The notes under the pieces: generated by a model
Databases searched by the model: none
What the model was told of the DNA's origin: nothing
The model's input: the letters and a program-made list of their open reading frames with translations, nothing else
Shown here: positions 17,080-25,843 of the stretch, in pieces
Numbering within the stretch: position 1 is the first letter of the stretch
Layout: each line of letters opens with the position of its first letter
Assembly: GCA_964395715.1 (NCBI GenBank)
Contig: CAYNAU010000002.1
Coordinates: forward strand, 558,001-622,000
Source: Porticoccus sp964395715
GTDB lineage: Bacteria > Pseudomonadota > Gammaproteobacteria > Pseudomonadales > Porticoccaceae
Direction of reading: 5' to 3'
DNA: 64,000 nucleotides
Program-made: the position numbers and the translations under genes

Positions 17080-18468
17080 CTAAATAATTTTTGAATAGCG
17101 GATTTCTGAGCGGGACTGGTTGAGGTAGGCATCAAAGGTCATGCAGATATGACGAATCAGCAGTCTCCCCGCCAGAGTCACACGGATGCCCGAGGGCGTT
17201 AGCGCCACCAGGCCATCGGCCGCCATAGGCTGCAACTGCTCCAGTTCGGCAGAAAAATAAGCTTTAAAATCAATATCAAAGCGACGTTCAATGTCAGCAA
17301 AATCTAGTTCGAACTGACAGATCAGCTGTTTGATCACCTCTTGCCGCAACAGATCGTCTGCACTGAGCTCAAAGCCCCTCGCCACCGGTAGGTGCCCCGC
17401 ATCAATGGCACTCTGGTAGTCCTCAATCTGCTTGTGGTTCTGGGCAAAAACGTTGTCAATGGCGCTGATGGCCGACACCCCGAACGCCACCAAGTCACAG
17501 CCCCCATGGGTGGAATAACCCTGAAAGTTTCTTTGTAACAGCCCCTGCTGCTGGGCCACGGCCAACTCATCATCGGGGCGGGCAAAATGATCCATGCCGA
17601 TGTACACGTAACCGGCGCCCAGCAATACCTCGGTAATGCGCTCCATCATCAGAAGCTTTTCTTCAGCACTGGGCAGGGCCGATTCATCAATCTGTTTCTG
17701 TACTTTGAACAGGTGTGGCAGGTGGGCATAGTTGAACACCGAAAGTCGATCCGGGGCGAGCTCAATAATGCTGGCCAGGGTGCGCTCAAAGGTTTTCCAG
17801 GTCTGGTGAGGCAGCCCGTAGATCAGGTCCATGCTAATGGAATGGAAGCCCTCAGCCCTTCCCGCCTGCACCAGTGCACCCACCTCCTCCACGGAGTTAA
17901 AGCGGTTCACGGCCTGCTGCACAGTGGGGTCAAAATCCTGAATACCCATACTAAGGCGGTTAAAACCCAGCTCTCTGAGGCAGCCGATAGTGGCGACATC
18001 CATATCTCCGGGGTGAATTTCGATGGAATATTCACCGCTGTCGTCATCCAGCAGGGTGAAATGCTCCCGGGTAGCCGCCATCAACAGGCGTTTTTCGTCA
18101 TCGCTGATATAGGTGGGCGTACCGCCGCCCCAGTGCAGCTGGTGCACGGGCCGGGAGCGGTCAAACAGTGCTCCCTGCCTGGCAACCTCTGTGATCAGGC
18201 GCTCCAGGTAAGGCATGGCGCGTTTGCGATTGGCCGTGATGATCTTGTTGCAGGCACAGTAATAGCAGACGGTACTGCAAAAAGGGATATGGAAATACAG
18301 TGACAGTGGCCGGGCGGCGGCATTACTGCGCGTAATGGCCTGGCGCAGATCAGCCTCTCCGAACTGATCATGGAATTGGGGAGCTGTCGGGTAGGAGGTA
18401 TAACGGGGACCGGACAGATCGTAACGATCGATTAACTGTCGGTCCCACACCAAGGAGCTGCTGGTCAC
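17080..18468 (-). CDS. hemN: HemN, oxygen-independent coproporphyrinogen III oxidase
   Basis: A 462-residue radical SAM enzyme for the anaerobic step of heme synthesis. The [4Fe-4S] ligands are in FCSTVCYYCACNK, and DLSGPRYTSYPTAPQF, LHWGGGTPTY and YSTHGGCDLVAFGVSAIS are HemN-specific. The GTG at 18468 is chosen: it gives the normal HemN N-terminus (VTSSSLVWDRQLIDRYDLSGPRY), has AGGA 12 bases upstream, and leaves the promoter region free. The ATG at 18543 overlaps an FNR/Anr box and would add 25 unconserved residues. The upstream box implies induction at low oxygen. Confidence 0.93.
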   Translation of the reverse strand: MTSSSLVWDRQLIDRYDLSGPRYTSYPTAPQFHDQFGEADLRQAITRSNAAARPLSLYFHIPFCSTVCYYCACNKIITANRKRAMPYLERLITEVARQGALFDRSRPVHQLHWGGGTPTYISDDEKRLLMAATREHFTLLDDDSGEYSIEIHPGDMDVATIGCLRELGFNRLSMGIQDFDPTVQQAVNRFNSVEEVGALVQAGRAEGFHSISMDLIYGLPHQTWKTFERTLASIIELAPDRLSVFNYAHLPHLFKVQKQIDESALPSAEEKLLMMERITEVLLGAGYVYIGMDHFARPDDELAVAQQQGLLQRNFQGYSTHGGCDLVAFGVSAISAIDNVFAQNHKQIEDYQSAIDAGHLPVARGFELSADDLLRQEVIKQLICQFELDFADIERRFDIDFKAYFSAELEQLQPMAADGLVALTPSGIRVTLAGRLLIRHICMTFDAYLNQSRSEIRYSKII

Positions 18469-18529
18469 TGAACATAATCCTGAATTGGGTGAACGAACGC
18501 ACAGTCTAGCGCGCCTGAGACAGGGGTAA

Positions 18530-18543
18530 TTGATACCCGTCAA
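18530..18543 (-). promoter_or_regulatory. FNR/Anr box in the hemN promoter
   Basis: TTGATACCCGTCAA differs from the FNR/Anr consensus TTGAT-N4-ATCAA at one position. Its centre lies about 41 bases before a start of transcription predicted from a -10-like TAGACT at 18508-18503. That is the class II position used for activation of hemN in related bacteria. Confidence 0.7.
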
Positions 18544-18765
18544 GCAACCGGCTCACAGACTGTTGATCGGCCCGGCCTGCCAACCACTTTGCTGTGGCTT
18601 TTGCCGGGGCTTTTACCGGGTCTTCTGCCAGTACTTTAGCCGCAATCCCCATAGCTGAAAACCGTAGTAGACCAAGGTGTAACTGGCAAAGGCCCCATGT
18701 GGCCAGTATAATCCCGCCACTTCGTAAAGCAGCTTCACAAACCGCTAGAAAAGAGAACACGAGAC

Positions 18766-19302
18766 ATGAGCTACAACAAAATTCCCGCTGGCAACGACCT
18801 GCCAACTGACATCAACGTGGTCATCGAAATTCCCGCCAACCACGATCCGATCAAATACGAAATTGACAAAGACAGCGACGCTATTTTTGTTGACCGCTTT
18901 GTCGCAACGCCCATGTTCTACCCCGCCAACTATGGCTACATCCCGCAGACCCTGTCAGAAGACGGCGACCCTCTGGATGTACTGGTCGTCACCCCCTACC
19001 CGGTGATGCCCGGCTCCGTGATTCGCAGCCGCGCCATTGGTGTTCTCAACATGACCGACGAATCCGGTGTTGACGCCAAACTGCTGGCCGTACCGCACAC
19101 CAAGCTGACCAAGCTTTATGATCACGTTCAGGAAATCGCAGACCTGCCGGAACTGTTGATCAACCAGATCAAACACTACTTTGAAAACTACAAGGCGCTG
19201 GAAGCAGGCAAATGGGTAAAAGTCGACGGCTGGGATAACGCTGAAGCGGCCCGTAATGAAATTACGGCTTCCCGCGAGCGCTACCTGAAGGAAGAAGGTT
19301 GA
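18766..19302 (+). CDS. ppa: Ppa, family I inorganic pyrophosphatase
   Basis: A 178-residue soluble pyrophosphatase that hydrolyses PPi to drive biosynthesis. The family I signature is visible: KYEIDKDSDAIFVDRF, FYPANYGYIPQT and the metal-binding DGDPLDVLV (three aspartates) at about residues 65-73. Length and start match E. coli Ppa. A strong bidirectional terminator follows 17 bases after the stop. The 220 bases upstream, between ppa and hemN, hold the divergent promoters and no other supported gene. Confidence 0.97.
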   Translation: MSYNKIPAGNDLPTDINVVIEIPANHDPIKYEIDKDSDAIFVDRFVATPMFYPANYGYIPQTLSEDGDPLDVLVVTPYPVMPGSVIRSRAIGVLNMTDESGVDAKLLAVPHTKLTKLYDHVQEIADLPELLINQIKHYFENYKALEAGKWVKVDGWDNAEAARNEITASRERYLKEEG

Positions 19303-19318
19303 TCTCTCCTAAAGCCAT

Positions 19319-19349
19319 AAAAAAACCCGGCATAAGCCGGGTTTTTTTA
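19319..19349. terminator. Bidirectional intrinsic terminator between ppa and ogt
   Basis: AAAAAAACCCGGC-ATAA-GCCGGGTTTTTTT: a seven-base GC-rich stem flanked by A and T runs on both sides. It serves the converging ppa (+) and ogt (-) genes. Confidence 0.93.
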
Positions 19350-19365
19350 TGGGTGTACTGCAGGT

Positions 19366-19842
19366 TCAGGCCGCCTGGTTGTGCTGCTGATGCTCCCACT
19401 CCAGCATCGCGCTTTTGCGCTGTACACCCCAGCGGTAACCGCCGAGACCACCATCGCTGCGAACAACCCGGTGACAAGGAATCAGCCAGGCAATGGGATT
19501 TGCACCAATAGCATTGGCGACCGCGCGGACGGCTTTGGGGCGCCCGATAGCATCTGCTATTACCTGGTACGTGGTTGTACTCCCTGAGGGAAGTTCCAAC
19601 AACGCCTGCCAGACCTGACGCTGAAAAACGGTACCCTGAACATCAAACTGCTCCAGTGTCGCAGCGGGCTTACTCATCAAGGAGGCGTACGCGGCCTGCG
19701 CCCGGTCATCGGCACGTTGGCAACCCACAGGAATACCACCCTGGGCCGTATCTTCAAACCAGAGATGTTGAATACCCTGCCGACTACCTATCAATAACGC
19801 CTTGCCCATTGGCGTGACAACGCGACCCCAGTACAAATCCAT
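19366..19842 (-). CDS. ogt: Ogt, methylated-DNA--[protein]-cysteine S-methyltransferase
   Basis: A 158-residue suicide repair protein that takes the alkyl group from O6-alkylguanine or O4-alkylthymine. The active-site motif PCHRVV is present (IAWLIPCHRVVRSDG, about residue 125), preceded by the HTH arginine-finger region KAVRAVANAIGANP and followed by LGGYRWGVQRKSAMLEWE. It lacks the AdaA regulatory domain, so it is the stand-alone Ogt type. It ends next to the ppa terminator. Confidence 0.95.
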   Translation of the reverse strand: MDLYWGRVVTPMGKALLIGSRQGIQHLWFEDTAQGGIPVGCQRADDRAQAAYASLMSKPAATLEQFDVQGTVFQRQVWQALLELPSGSTTTYQVIADAIGRPKAVRAVANAIGANPIAWLIPCHRVVRSDGGLGGYRWGVQRKSAMLEWEHQQHNQAA

Positions 19843-20221
19843 TCTTTGCCTCCTGCCTGTTGTGGCTTCTTGCAGTTAACCGGATCGCTCGAACTAACTG
19901 TTCAGCCTCCGGTAATAACCAGTGACTCCAGTTTAGCCCGCTTTATCATCTCCTACCGCCTTTTCAACAATTTTAAAAAAATTATTTGTGGTGTGCCGGG
20001 AACAGATGCTTCCCCGCCCCGTTTGCTTGTTCTGTGTTTTCAGGCAGTTAACCGCGACAACTCAGATATCTCACAGGAAATGTCAACTTACAGCAAAAAA
20101 ACCTTCATATTTGTATCGCAATTTCTTCACAAACATTCCCTAACCTGAGCTTGCCCGTCCTCCCGACACATCCGAGTTGCGGGAACAAATGCTCCAAATT
20201 CACCAGTAGAGGGAATATCCG
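19843..20221. other. Intergenic region between ogt and the PhoX-like gene
   Basis: These 379 bases separate two divergent genes and are AT-richer than their surroundings, notably near 19950-19990 and 20090-20150. I searched for a Pho box because of the PhoX-like gene but found no convincing pair of CTGTCAT-type half-sites. A 100-codon frame inside it (19846-20148) has no RBS, no family resemblance and no good codon pattern, so it is not annotated. The promoter for the PhoX-like gene must lie here. Confidence 0.5.
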
Positions 20222-21673
20222 ATGTACAAGAAATTGTTATCACTGGCTATCTGTGCGGCTGTTGCCGGCACAGCTATCGCCACCGAGAACAAACCCATGG
20301 ATTTTGGCATGAAAGTTCAGCACCTGCTGAATGCCCAGTCCGAAAAACTGTTTGGCTTTGACGTGCCCCTGCAGGCCTCATTTGACAGTCACACCAGCCG
20401 CTCAGTGGGACAGAATGCCGACGACCTGATCCTTCTGGCTGAAGGGCTTGAAGCGACCATCCTTACCCGCGAAGCGGGTAATCACGCCGATATGTTTGCA
20501 CTGTGGCCCAGTGAAGAAGCCCCTACCCACGCCATTTTCTGTATTGAAGGCGGTCGTGAAGACCTCGGCACCAGCCTTCCATCCGGTATTGCCAAGTACA
20601 ACCCCTCCGTACAGCGTATCGATCTGGAAACCGGCGCAGTGGAAACTATTCTGCGAGGCATGGATCGCTGCGATGGCATCCGCACCACGGCCTGGGGCAC
20701 CATCCTGGCCACTGAAGAAACCGGCGACGGACAGGGTTATGAACTGATTTATCCCATCAACACCGACAACCATACAGTGTTGAACCGCGCTACCGGAGAC
20801 ATTGTCGATGAAAACAATAACCCGGCCATCAATATCGCCAAGCGCGATGCCCTGCCCACCATGTCCTGGGAAGGCCTGACCGTGACGGCAGAAGGTGTGG
20901 TGATCGGCGGCGATGAACTGCGTCCGGGTAGCGGGTCCGACGACACAGATGGCGGCGCCATCTTCAAGTTTATCCCCAATACTCCCGCCATCGGTGAAAT
21001 CGGCGATCTTACCGAGTCCCCGTTCACTGCCGGCAGCGTTTATGCCATGCAGGTCTCCTGCCGGGATAACCGCCAGCAATACGGCCAGGGCTGTGAAATC
21101 GGCAATGCCGCCTGGATTCCGGTGACCGCCGCCAATGCCCGCGATGATGCAGATGCTCTGGGTGCCACCGGCTACTATCGTCCGGAAGATCTGCACATGG
21201 ACCCCACCTACGAGGGTGAAGGCGTGCGTTTCTGCTGGACCAACACCGGCAATGAAGGGGCAAAGAACTATGGCGAAGTGATCTGTGGCATCGATTCCGA
21301 CCCACTGCTGGCCGACAGCGATACTCGCAGTGTTGTGGTGAACCGCTTTGTCGAAGGGGATGAGGACTTTAACTCTGTCGACAACCTGGCATTCCAGCCC
21401 GTCACCGGCAACCTGTACGTCATCGAAGACCATCGCAACGGCGATATTTTTGCCTGCCTGCCCGATGGAGCGGATCGTGACATCAAAACCGATGGCTGTG
21501 TGAAAGTGTTGTCGGTTAAAGATCAGTCTGCTGAACCCTCCGGCTTTGAGTTTCTGGGTGACGGTCAGTCTGCGCTGCTGTCCATCCAGCATTCCGGTAA
21601 CGATGGCTCGCTGGATGTTGATGATTACGGCACCGACGATATCGTCCTGATCACCGGCTTTAAAGTGAAGTAA
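20222..21673 (+). CDS. PhoX-like (DUF839) secreted beta-propeller protein
   Basis: A 483-residue exported protein. A Sec-type signal peptide (MYKKLLSLAICAAVAGTAIA) is followed by a DUF839/PhoX-like propeller, recognisable by SWEGLTVTAEGVVIGGDEL, YYRPEDLHMDP, DNLAFQPVTGNLYVIEDH and SGFEFLGDGQSALLSIQHSG. Characterised PhoX enzymes are Ca/Fe alkaline phosphatases exported by Tat; this one has no twin-arginine motif although tatABC is encoded nearby. Acidic metal-site residues such as PEDLH and EDH are present. Phosphatase activity is possible but not shown; many DUF839 proteins have unknown function. Confidence 0.75.
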   Translation: MYKKLLSLAICAAVAGTAIATENKPMDFGMKVQHLLNAQSEKLFGFDVPLQASFDSHTSRSVGQNADDLILLAEGLEATILTREAGNHADMFALWPSEEAPTHAIFCIEGGREDLGTSLPSGIAKYNPSVQRIDLETGAVETILRGMDRCDGIRTTAWGTILATEETGDGQGYELIYPINTDNHTVLNRATGDIVDENNNPAINIAKRDALPTMSWEGLTVTAEGVVIGGDELRPGSGSDDTDGGAIFKFIPNTPAIGEIGDLTESPFTAGSVYAMQVSCRDNRQQYGQGCEIGNAAWIPVTAANARDDADALGATGYYRPEDLHMDPTYEGEGVRFCWTNTGNEGAKNYGEVICGIDSDPLLADSDTRSVVVNRFVEGDEDFNSVDNLAFQPVTGNLYVIEDHRNGDIFACLPDGADRDIKTDGCVKVLSVKDQSAEPSGFEFLGDGQSALLSIQHSGNDGSLDVDDYGTDDIVLITGFKVK

Positions 21674-21717
21674 GTCAACAGCATCTCGCTACAAAGCGAA
21701 CACCTATAACTTCTCCA

Positions 21718-21743
21718 TGCCCCGGTCACCGGGGCATTTTTTT
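21718..21743 (+). terminator. Intrinsic terminator after the PhoX-like gene
   Basis: TGCCCCGGTCACCGGGGCA is a near-perfect eight-pair hairpin followed by TTTTTTT. It lies 45 bases after the stop. Confidence 0.93.
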
Positions 21744-21850
21744 CCTGTACAAGGTGAAAGCTCCAGGCCACGACCCGCTGCCGCCTATCGCCAGTTTCTC
21801 CGGACAGCTCTATAGTGAAGGGACAACCTGTTTTAGCAAGGAGATAGCCT

Positions 21851-22987
21851 GTGACAGACACAGCCAACCGCGTTCTGGTTATCGGTTCCGTCACCATCGA
21901 CAATATCGTCGCCGTCGCCCAGGAGGCCATCGAGCGCATTTCCCTGCACAACGGGGAAACCTCATTCCTGCTGCTGGAGCAGGGACGTAAAGTGGAAGCG
22001 GAAAGCATTTCCAGCCATGTGGGAGGTGGTGCCGCCAATGTAGCAGTCTCCATGGCCCGGCAGGGGCTGGCTGTGGATGTACTGGCCCTGGCGGGCGACG
22101 ACCTGAACGGCAGGAAAATTTACCAGCGTCTTATCGACGAGGGCGTAGGCGTCGATTATTTTTTCACCCATCCCGACTGGCAGACGGGCAATTCGATCCT
22201 TGTCTATTCCCACGATAAAAACGCCGCCATATTCACCAAGCGCGGCGAGAACAGTGGTATTGAAGGGCAATTACAATATATCGATTTCAGTCGCTATCGC
22301 CTGGTCTATGTGGGTTGCCTGTCCAGTCTTTCCCGCCATGCCCTGCCCCGTATTGTCGAACAGGCAAAAACTGCGGGCTGTCTGGTGGCACTAAATCCTT
22401 GTATGGGTAGAGATGAGGAAGCCATCGAGCAATTTCTGAGTGTGGCAGAAGATATTGATTACCTGTCACTCAACAAGCAGGAAACCATTGACCTGCTGTC
22501 CCTGACCCACCGCCGGCTGTATACCAAACTGCCACTGTTGGCGACAGATATTGAAGTCAAGCCACCGCTGATGCAATCCGGCCTGCACGTCAACGATTAC
22601 TGGCTGCCCCTCAACGATGTGATGTCGATGATCTGCAGCACCGGGCCACGCTTCTTTTCCCTCACCGATGGCGGCGATGGCGCTTACCTGTTCGATGGCA
22701 AACAGCTGCTTTACTGCCCTGCGGCAAAAACAGAACCCATGGGCACTGCGGGAGCGGGTGATGCATTTGCTTCCACCATCGTGGCCCAACTGCTCGAGGG
22801 CAATGACTCCGCCCGGGCGCTTTGGGTCGCCACAAAAAATGCTGCCAGTGTGGTGGCCTTTATGGATACCCAGAACGGCTTATTAACCCTTCAAGACATT
22901 GAGCAATGCCTTGCAACAGAAAATACCGGGCAGGCCGTCCTCAGTATTGGCAAAACGGTGCTGCCGAATGAGAACAGAGCCTTTTAG
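21851..22987 (+). CDS. PfkB-family carbohydrate/nucleoside kinase
   Basis: A 378-residue ribokinase-superfamily enzyme. The PfkB signatures are HVGGGAANVAVSMARQG at about 55-72 and the catalytic GTAGAGDAFAST near 298-309 with the anion-hole GAGD. It starts with GTG behind AAGGAG at ideal spacing. An insertion around residues 225-260 (HRRLYTKLPLLATDIEVKP) is longer than in simple ribokinases. The substrate cannot be told: ribokinase, fructokinase and adenosine kinase types share these motifs, and no sugar operon surrounds it. Confidence 0.85.
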   Translation: MTDTANRVLVIGSVTIDNIVAVAQEAIERISLHNGETSFLLLEQGRKVEAESISSHVGGGAANVAVSMARQGLAVDVLALAGDDLNGRKIYQRLIDEGVGVDYFFTHPDWQTGNSILVYSHDKNAAIFTKRGENSGIEGQLQYIDFSRYRLVYVGCLSSLSRHALPRIVEQAKTAGCLVALNPCMGRDEEAIEQFLSVAEDIDYLSLNKQETIDLLSLTHRRLYTKLPLLATDIEVKPPLMQSGLHVNDYWLPLNDVMSMICSTGPRFFSLTDGGDGAYLFDGKQLLYCPAAKTEPMGTAGAGDAFASTIVAQLLEGNDSARALWVATKNAASVVAFMDTQNGLLTLQDIEQCLATENTGQAVLSIGKTVLPNENRAF

Positions 22988-23013
22988 GGGCAACCTGACA
23001 ACAAAAGATGCCA

Positions 23014-23044
23014 CAAAAAAAGCCCGCTAAGCGGACTTTTTTTT
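23014..23044. terminator. Bidirectional terminator between the PfkB kinase and acs
   Basis: AAAAAAAGCCCGCT-AA-GCGGACTTTTTTTT: six or seven pairs with one G-T wobble, with A and T runs on both sides, between convergent genes. Confidence 0.9.
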
Positions 23045-23069
23045 CGGGTGAGAAATACTGATCAGGTGA

Positions 23070-25007
23070 TTAGCGGATCAGTCGGTTCTCAATCAGGTCA
23101 TCAACCACAGACGGATCAGCCAGCGTGGACGTATCACCCAGGCTGTCCAACTCATTGGCGGCAATCTTGCGCAGGATACGGCGCATGATTTTACCGGAAC
23201 GGGTTTTCGGCAATCCCGGGGCCCAGTGGATGTAATCCGGCTTGGCAATGGGACCGATTTCCTTCACACAGATGCTGATGAGTTCCTTGCGAAGTTCATC
23301 AGAGGGCTCCTCACCACTCATCAGGGTGACATAGGCATAGATACCCTGACCCTTGATGTCGTGAGGGCAACCCACCACGGCTGCCTCAGCCACTTTGGGG
23401 TGCAGCACCAGCGCACTTTCCACTTCAGCCGTTCCCATACGGTGACCGGATACATTCAATACATCATCGACGCGGCCGGTGATCCAGTAATGTCCGTCCT
23501 CATCGCGACGGGCGCCGTCACCGGTAAAGTAATAACCCTTAAAGGCCGAGAAATAGGTTTCCTGATAGCGGCCCATGTCGCCATATACACCGCGAATCTG
23601 TGAGGGCCAGGAAGCCTTGATAGCCAGGTTACCTTCACCGGGGCCTTCAATTTCCTTGCCGTCACCATCCAGCAGTACCGGTTGCACACCGAAAAAAGGA
23701 ACAGTGGCACAGCCGGGCTTCATGTCGATGGCCCCGGGCAGAGGCGTCAGCATGTGAGCGCCGGTTTCTGTCTGCCACCAGGTATCAACAATGGGGCAAC
23801 GCTCTTCGCCCACCACCTTGTAATACCACTCCCAGGCTTCCGGGTTGATGGGTTCGCCCACCGTGCCCAACAGGCGCAGGGAGCTGCGGTCGGTACCGGT
23901 CACAAATTCGTCTCCGGCACCCATCAGGGAGCGGATGGCCGTCGGTGCGGTATAGAAAATGTTGACCTTGTGCTTTTCCACCACCCGCCAGAAACGGGAG
24001 GCATCGGGATAGGTAGGCACGCCTTCGAAAATCAGGGTAATGGCTCCGTTACACAGCGGGCCATAGACGATATAGCTGTGTCCTGTCACCCAGCCGACAT
24101 CGGCGGTACACCAGTAAACATCACCTTCCTTGTAATCAAACACGTATTTATGGGTCATGGCTGCCTGTAGCAGATAACCGGCGGTGGTGTGCAGCACACC
24201 TTTCGGCTTGCCGGTTGAGCCCGAGGTATAGAGAATAAACAGCGGGTCTTCGGCGTCCATGTGCTCTGGGGGACAGTAATCCTTGGCGTCGGCAATGGCC
24301 TCGTGATACCAGACATCGCGTTTTGCATTCCATTCCACCAAGCCGCGGGTTCGCTCCACAACGATACAGGTGTGAACATTCGGGCAGTGACGTAGTGCCG
24401 CATCGGCATTGGCCTTCAGGGGAACTTTTTTACCGCCACGCAGGCCCTCGTCGGAGGTGATGACCACCTGGCAATCTGAGTCAAGAATGCGATCTTTTAG
24501 GGCATCGGGAGAAAAACCGCCAAACACCACGGAGTGCACCGCACCAATACGAGCGGAAGCCAGCATGGCGTATACCGCTTCAGGGATCATCGGCATGTAG
24601 ATACAGACGCGATCACCGCGTTTCACGCCCCGAGACTTGAGCACATTGGCCAGCTTATTGACGTGTTCACTCAGCTCGTTATAGGTGATGTATTCGCTTT
24701 CTTCAGGGTGATCGCCTTCCCAGATAATCGCTGTTTGATCACCCCTGGTGGCCAGATGGCGGTCGATACAGTTCACCGTGACATTCAGTTTGCCATCGGT
24801 AAACCAGCTCGCCTCCCCTGTCATGAAGTCAAAGGTATTGACCTCGCTCCAGGGACTTTCCCAATCAATGAATTTCTTCGCCTGTTCAGCCCAGAAAACC
24901 TCGGGCTCTTCAATCGAGCTCCGATACATTTCATGGTAAGTCTCTTTATCAATATGGGCTTCGCTGGCGAAATCGCCGGGGACGGGGCGAACATTAGTGT
25001 CAGACAT
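23070..25007 (-). CDS. acs: Acs, acetyl-CoA synthetase
   Basis: A 645-residue AMP-forming acetate:CoA ligase, matching E. coli Acs throughout. The P-loop-like ILYTSGSTGKPKGVLH (about 262-277), VDTWWQTETG, the hinge YWITGRVDDV and the C-terminal PKTRSGKIMRR with the lysine that is acetylated in Acs are all present. It scavenges low acetate into central metabolism. It sits in an acetate block with a CrbS/CrbR pair, an SSS transporter and prpE, and its upstream region carries a copy of the shared candidate CrbR motif. Downstream is a shared terminator. Confidence 0.97.
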   Translation of the reverse strand: MSDTNVRPVPGDFASEAHIDKETYHEMYRSSIEEPEVFWAEQAKKFIDWESPWSEVNTFDFMTGEASWFTDGKLNVTVNCIDRHLATRGDQTAIIWEGDHPEESEYITYNELSEHVNKLANVLKSRGVKRGDRVCIYMPMIPEAVYAMLASARIGAVHSVVFGGFSPDALKDRILDSDCQVVITSDEGLRGGKKVPLKANADAALRHCPNVHTCIVVERTRGLVEWNAKRDVWYHEAIADAKDYCPPEHMDAEDPLFILYTSGSTGKPKGVLHTTAGYLLQAAMTHKYVFDYKEGDVYWCTADVGWVTGHSYIVYGPLCNGAITLIFEGVPTYPDASRFWRVVEKHKVNIFYTAPTAIRSLMGAGDEFVTGTDRSSLRLLGTVGEPINPEAWEWYYKVVGEERCPIVDTWWQTETGAHMLTPLPGAIDMKPGCATVPFFGVQPVLLDGDGKEIEGPGEGNLAIKASWPSQIRGVYGDMGRYQETYFSAFKGYYFTGDGARRDEDGHYWITGRVDDVLNVSGHRMGTAEVESALVLHPKVAEAAVVGCPHDIKGQGIYAYVTLMSGEEPSDELRKELISICVKEIGPIAKPDYIHWAPGLPKTRSGKIMRRILRKIAANELDSLGDTSTLADPSVVDDLIENRLIR

Positions 25008-25073
25008 GGAATCCTCCCTTACTTATATATGTTCTATAGGATTCAGAGTAATGGAGGTCAAGCCTAGCATCTA

Positions 25074-25088
25074 TTCGACCTTTGCATA
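25074..25088 (-). promoter_or_regulatory. Candidate CrbR motif upstream of acs
   Basis: Plus-strand TTCGACCTTTGCATA, about 70 bases before the acs start, resembles the motif seen upstream of the porin, the SSS operon and prpE (GACC, two A/T, GGTCG). It is the weakest of the set: the second half is degenerate. Confidence 0.35.
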
Positions 25089-25150
25089 ACAACTGTCAGC
25101 AAAAGGGAGGATATAACCGCCAGTCAGGGATAAAGTGGTTATAAAATGAG

Positions 25151-25843
25151 CTAACAGTAAAACACCGCCGGCAGTTGACTTAACTTGCCCGGTTGCCTGC
25201 CGAAGCGGTGGCTCACCTGCGCGAGAAACAGCTCCGCCGTAGACACGGCATCCACCAGTGCATTGTGGGCGTGGTAATCGGGTAAATTGTAGCGGCGGCG
25301 CGATTCTGACAAGCGCAGACTCTGGCCATGCTGGCCGTTGCTGTTACGTTGCAAACGCTGATTTTCCAGAGCCATGGTATCCACCACGGGAACCAGCAGA
25401 GGTATCCCGTAGAGTGCCTTGCAAGCCTGCTGCAGAAAGCCCATATCCAGCGTGGCACAATGCAGTAGCATCACCCGTCCCCTCAGGGCAAATAACAGGG
25501 CGTCCATCGCCTCGCGCAGCGTGCCCGCCTGCAGGATATCCCGGTCGTGGATCCCGTGGATCACGGCACTTTGTCCGACCCCCTGATCACTGCTCACCAG
25601 GCGGTGGCAAGCACCGCTGAGCACCACCCGAAAGTCGTCCACCGGCACATAGCCAATACTGAGAATATGGTCGGCACTGGCATCCATTCCGGTCATTTCA
25701 AGATCCACCGCCAGAAAGCCTGTCTGGCGAATCTCATCCCGAAGATCCGGCAACTCCTCCCGCAGGTAGGTGCGCATCGGCGACTCAGGACATTTCGCCA
25801 GCAACTGACGCTGCCGCCACCGGGTTGTCCATCGACGCAGCAT
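25151..25843 (-). CDS. DnaQ-like 3'-5' exonuclease of the acetate cluster
   Basis: A 230-residue DEDDh-type exonuclease domain protein. Exo I motif VDLEMTGMD at about 46-54, the middle motif with HCATLDMGFL near 128-137 and Exo III YHAHNALVDAVSTAEL near 194-209 give the D, E, D, H, D residues. It resembles the DNA polymerase III epsilon-type exonuclease family but lies far from replication genes. The start overlaps the stop of the upstream DUF294/CBS gene (TAATG), so the two are translated together. This pairing next to acs recurs in marine gammaproteobacteria; the exonuclease may act on a nucleotide or RNA made or sensed by its partner, which is inference. Confidence 0.82.
   Translation of the reverse strand: MLRRWTTRWRQRQLLAKCPESPMRTYLREELPDLRDEIRQTGFLAVDLEMTGMDASADHILSIGYVPVDDFRVVLSGACHRLVSSDQGVGQSAVIHGIHDRDILQAGTLREAMDALLFALRGRVMLLHCATLDMGFLQQACKALYGIPLLVPVVDTMALENQRLQRNSNGQHGQSLRLSESRRRYNLPDYHAHNALVDAVSTAELFLAQVSHRFGRQPGKLSQLPAVFYC

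Noticed and set aside
18506..18805. A 99-codon minus-strand frame upstream of ppa
   Set aside because: It covers the hemN promoter with its FNR box and the ppa RBS; no homology.
19846..20148. A 100-codon frame between ogt and the PhoX-like gene
   Set aside because: No RBS, no recognisable family, composition of non-coding DNA.
19950..20221. Pho box before the PhoX-like gene
   Set aside because: Only scattered TGTCA-like bases; no pair of half-sites with 11-base spacing.
20402..21592. A 396-codon frame opposite to the PhoX-like gene
   Set aside because: Shadow of a GC-rich gene: no RBS, no family, and the plus strand has the signal peptide and conserved motifs.
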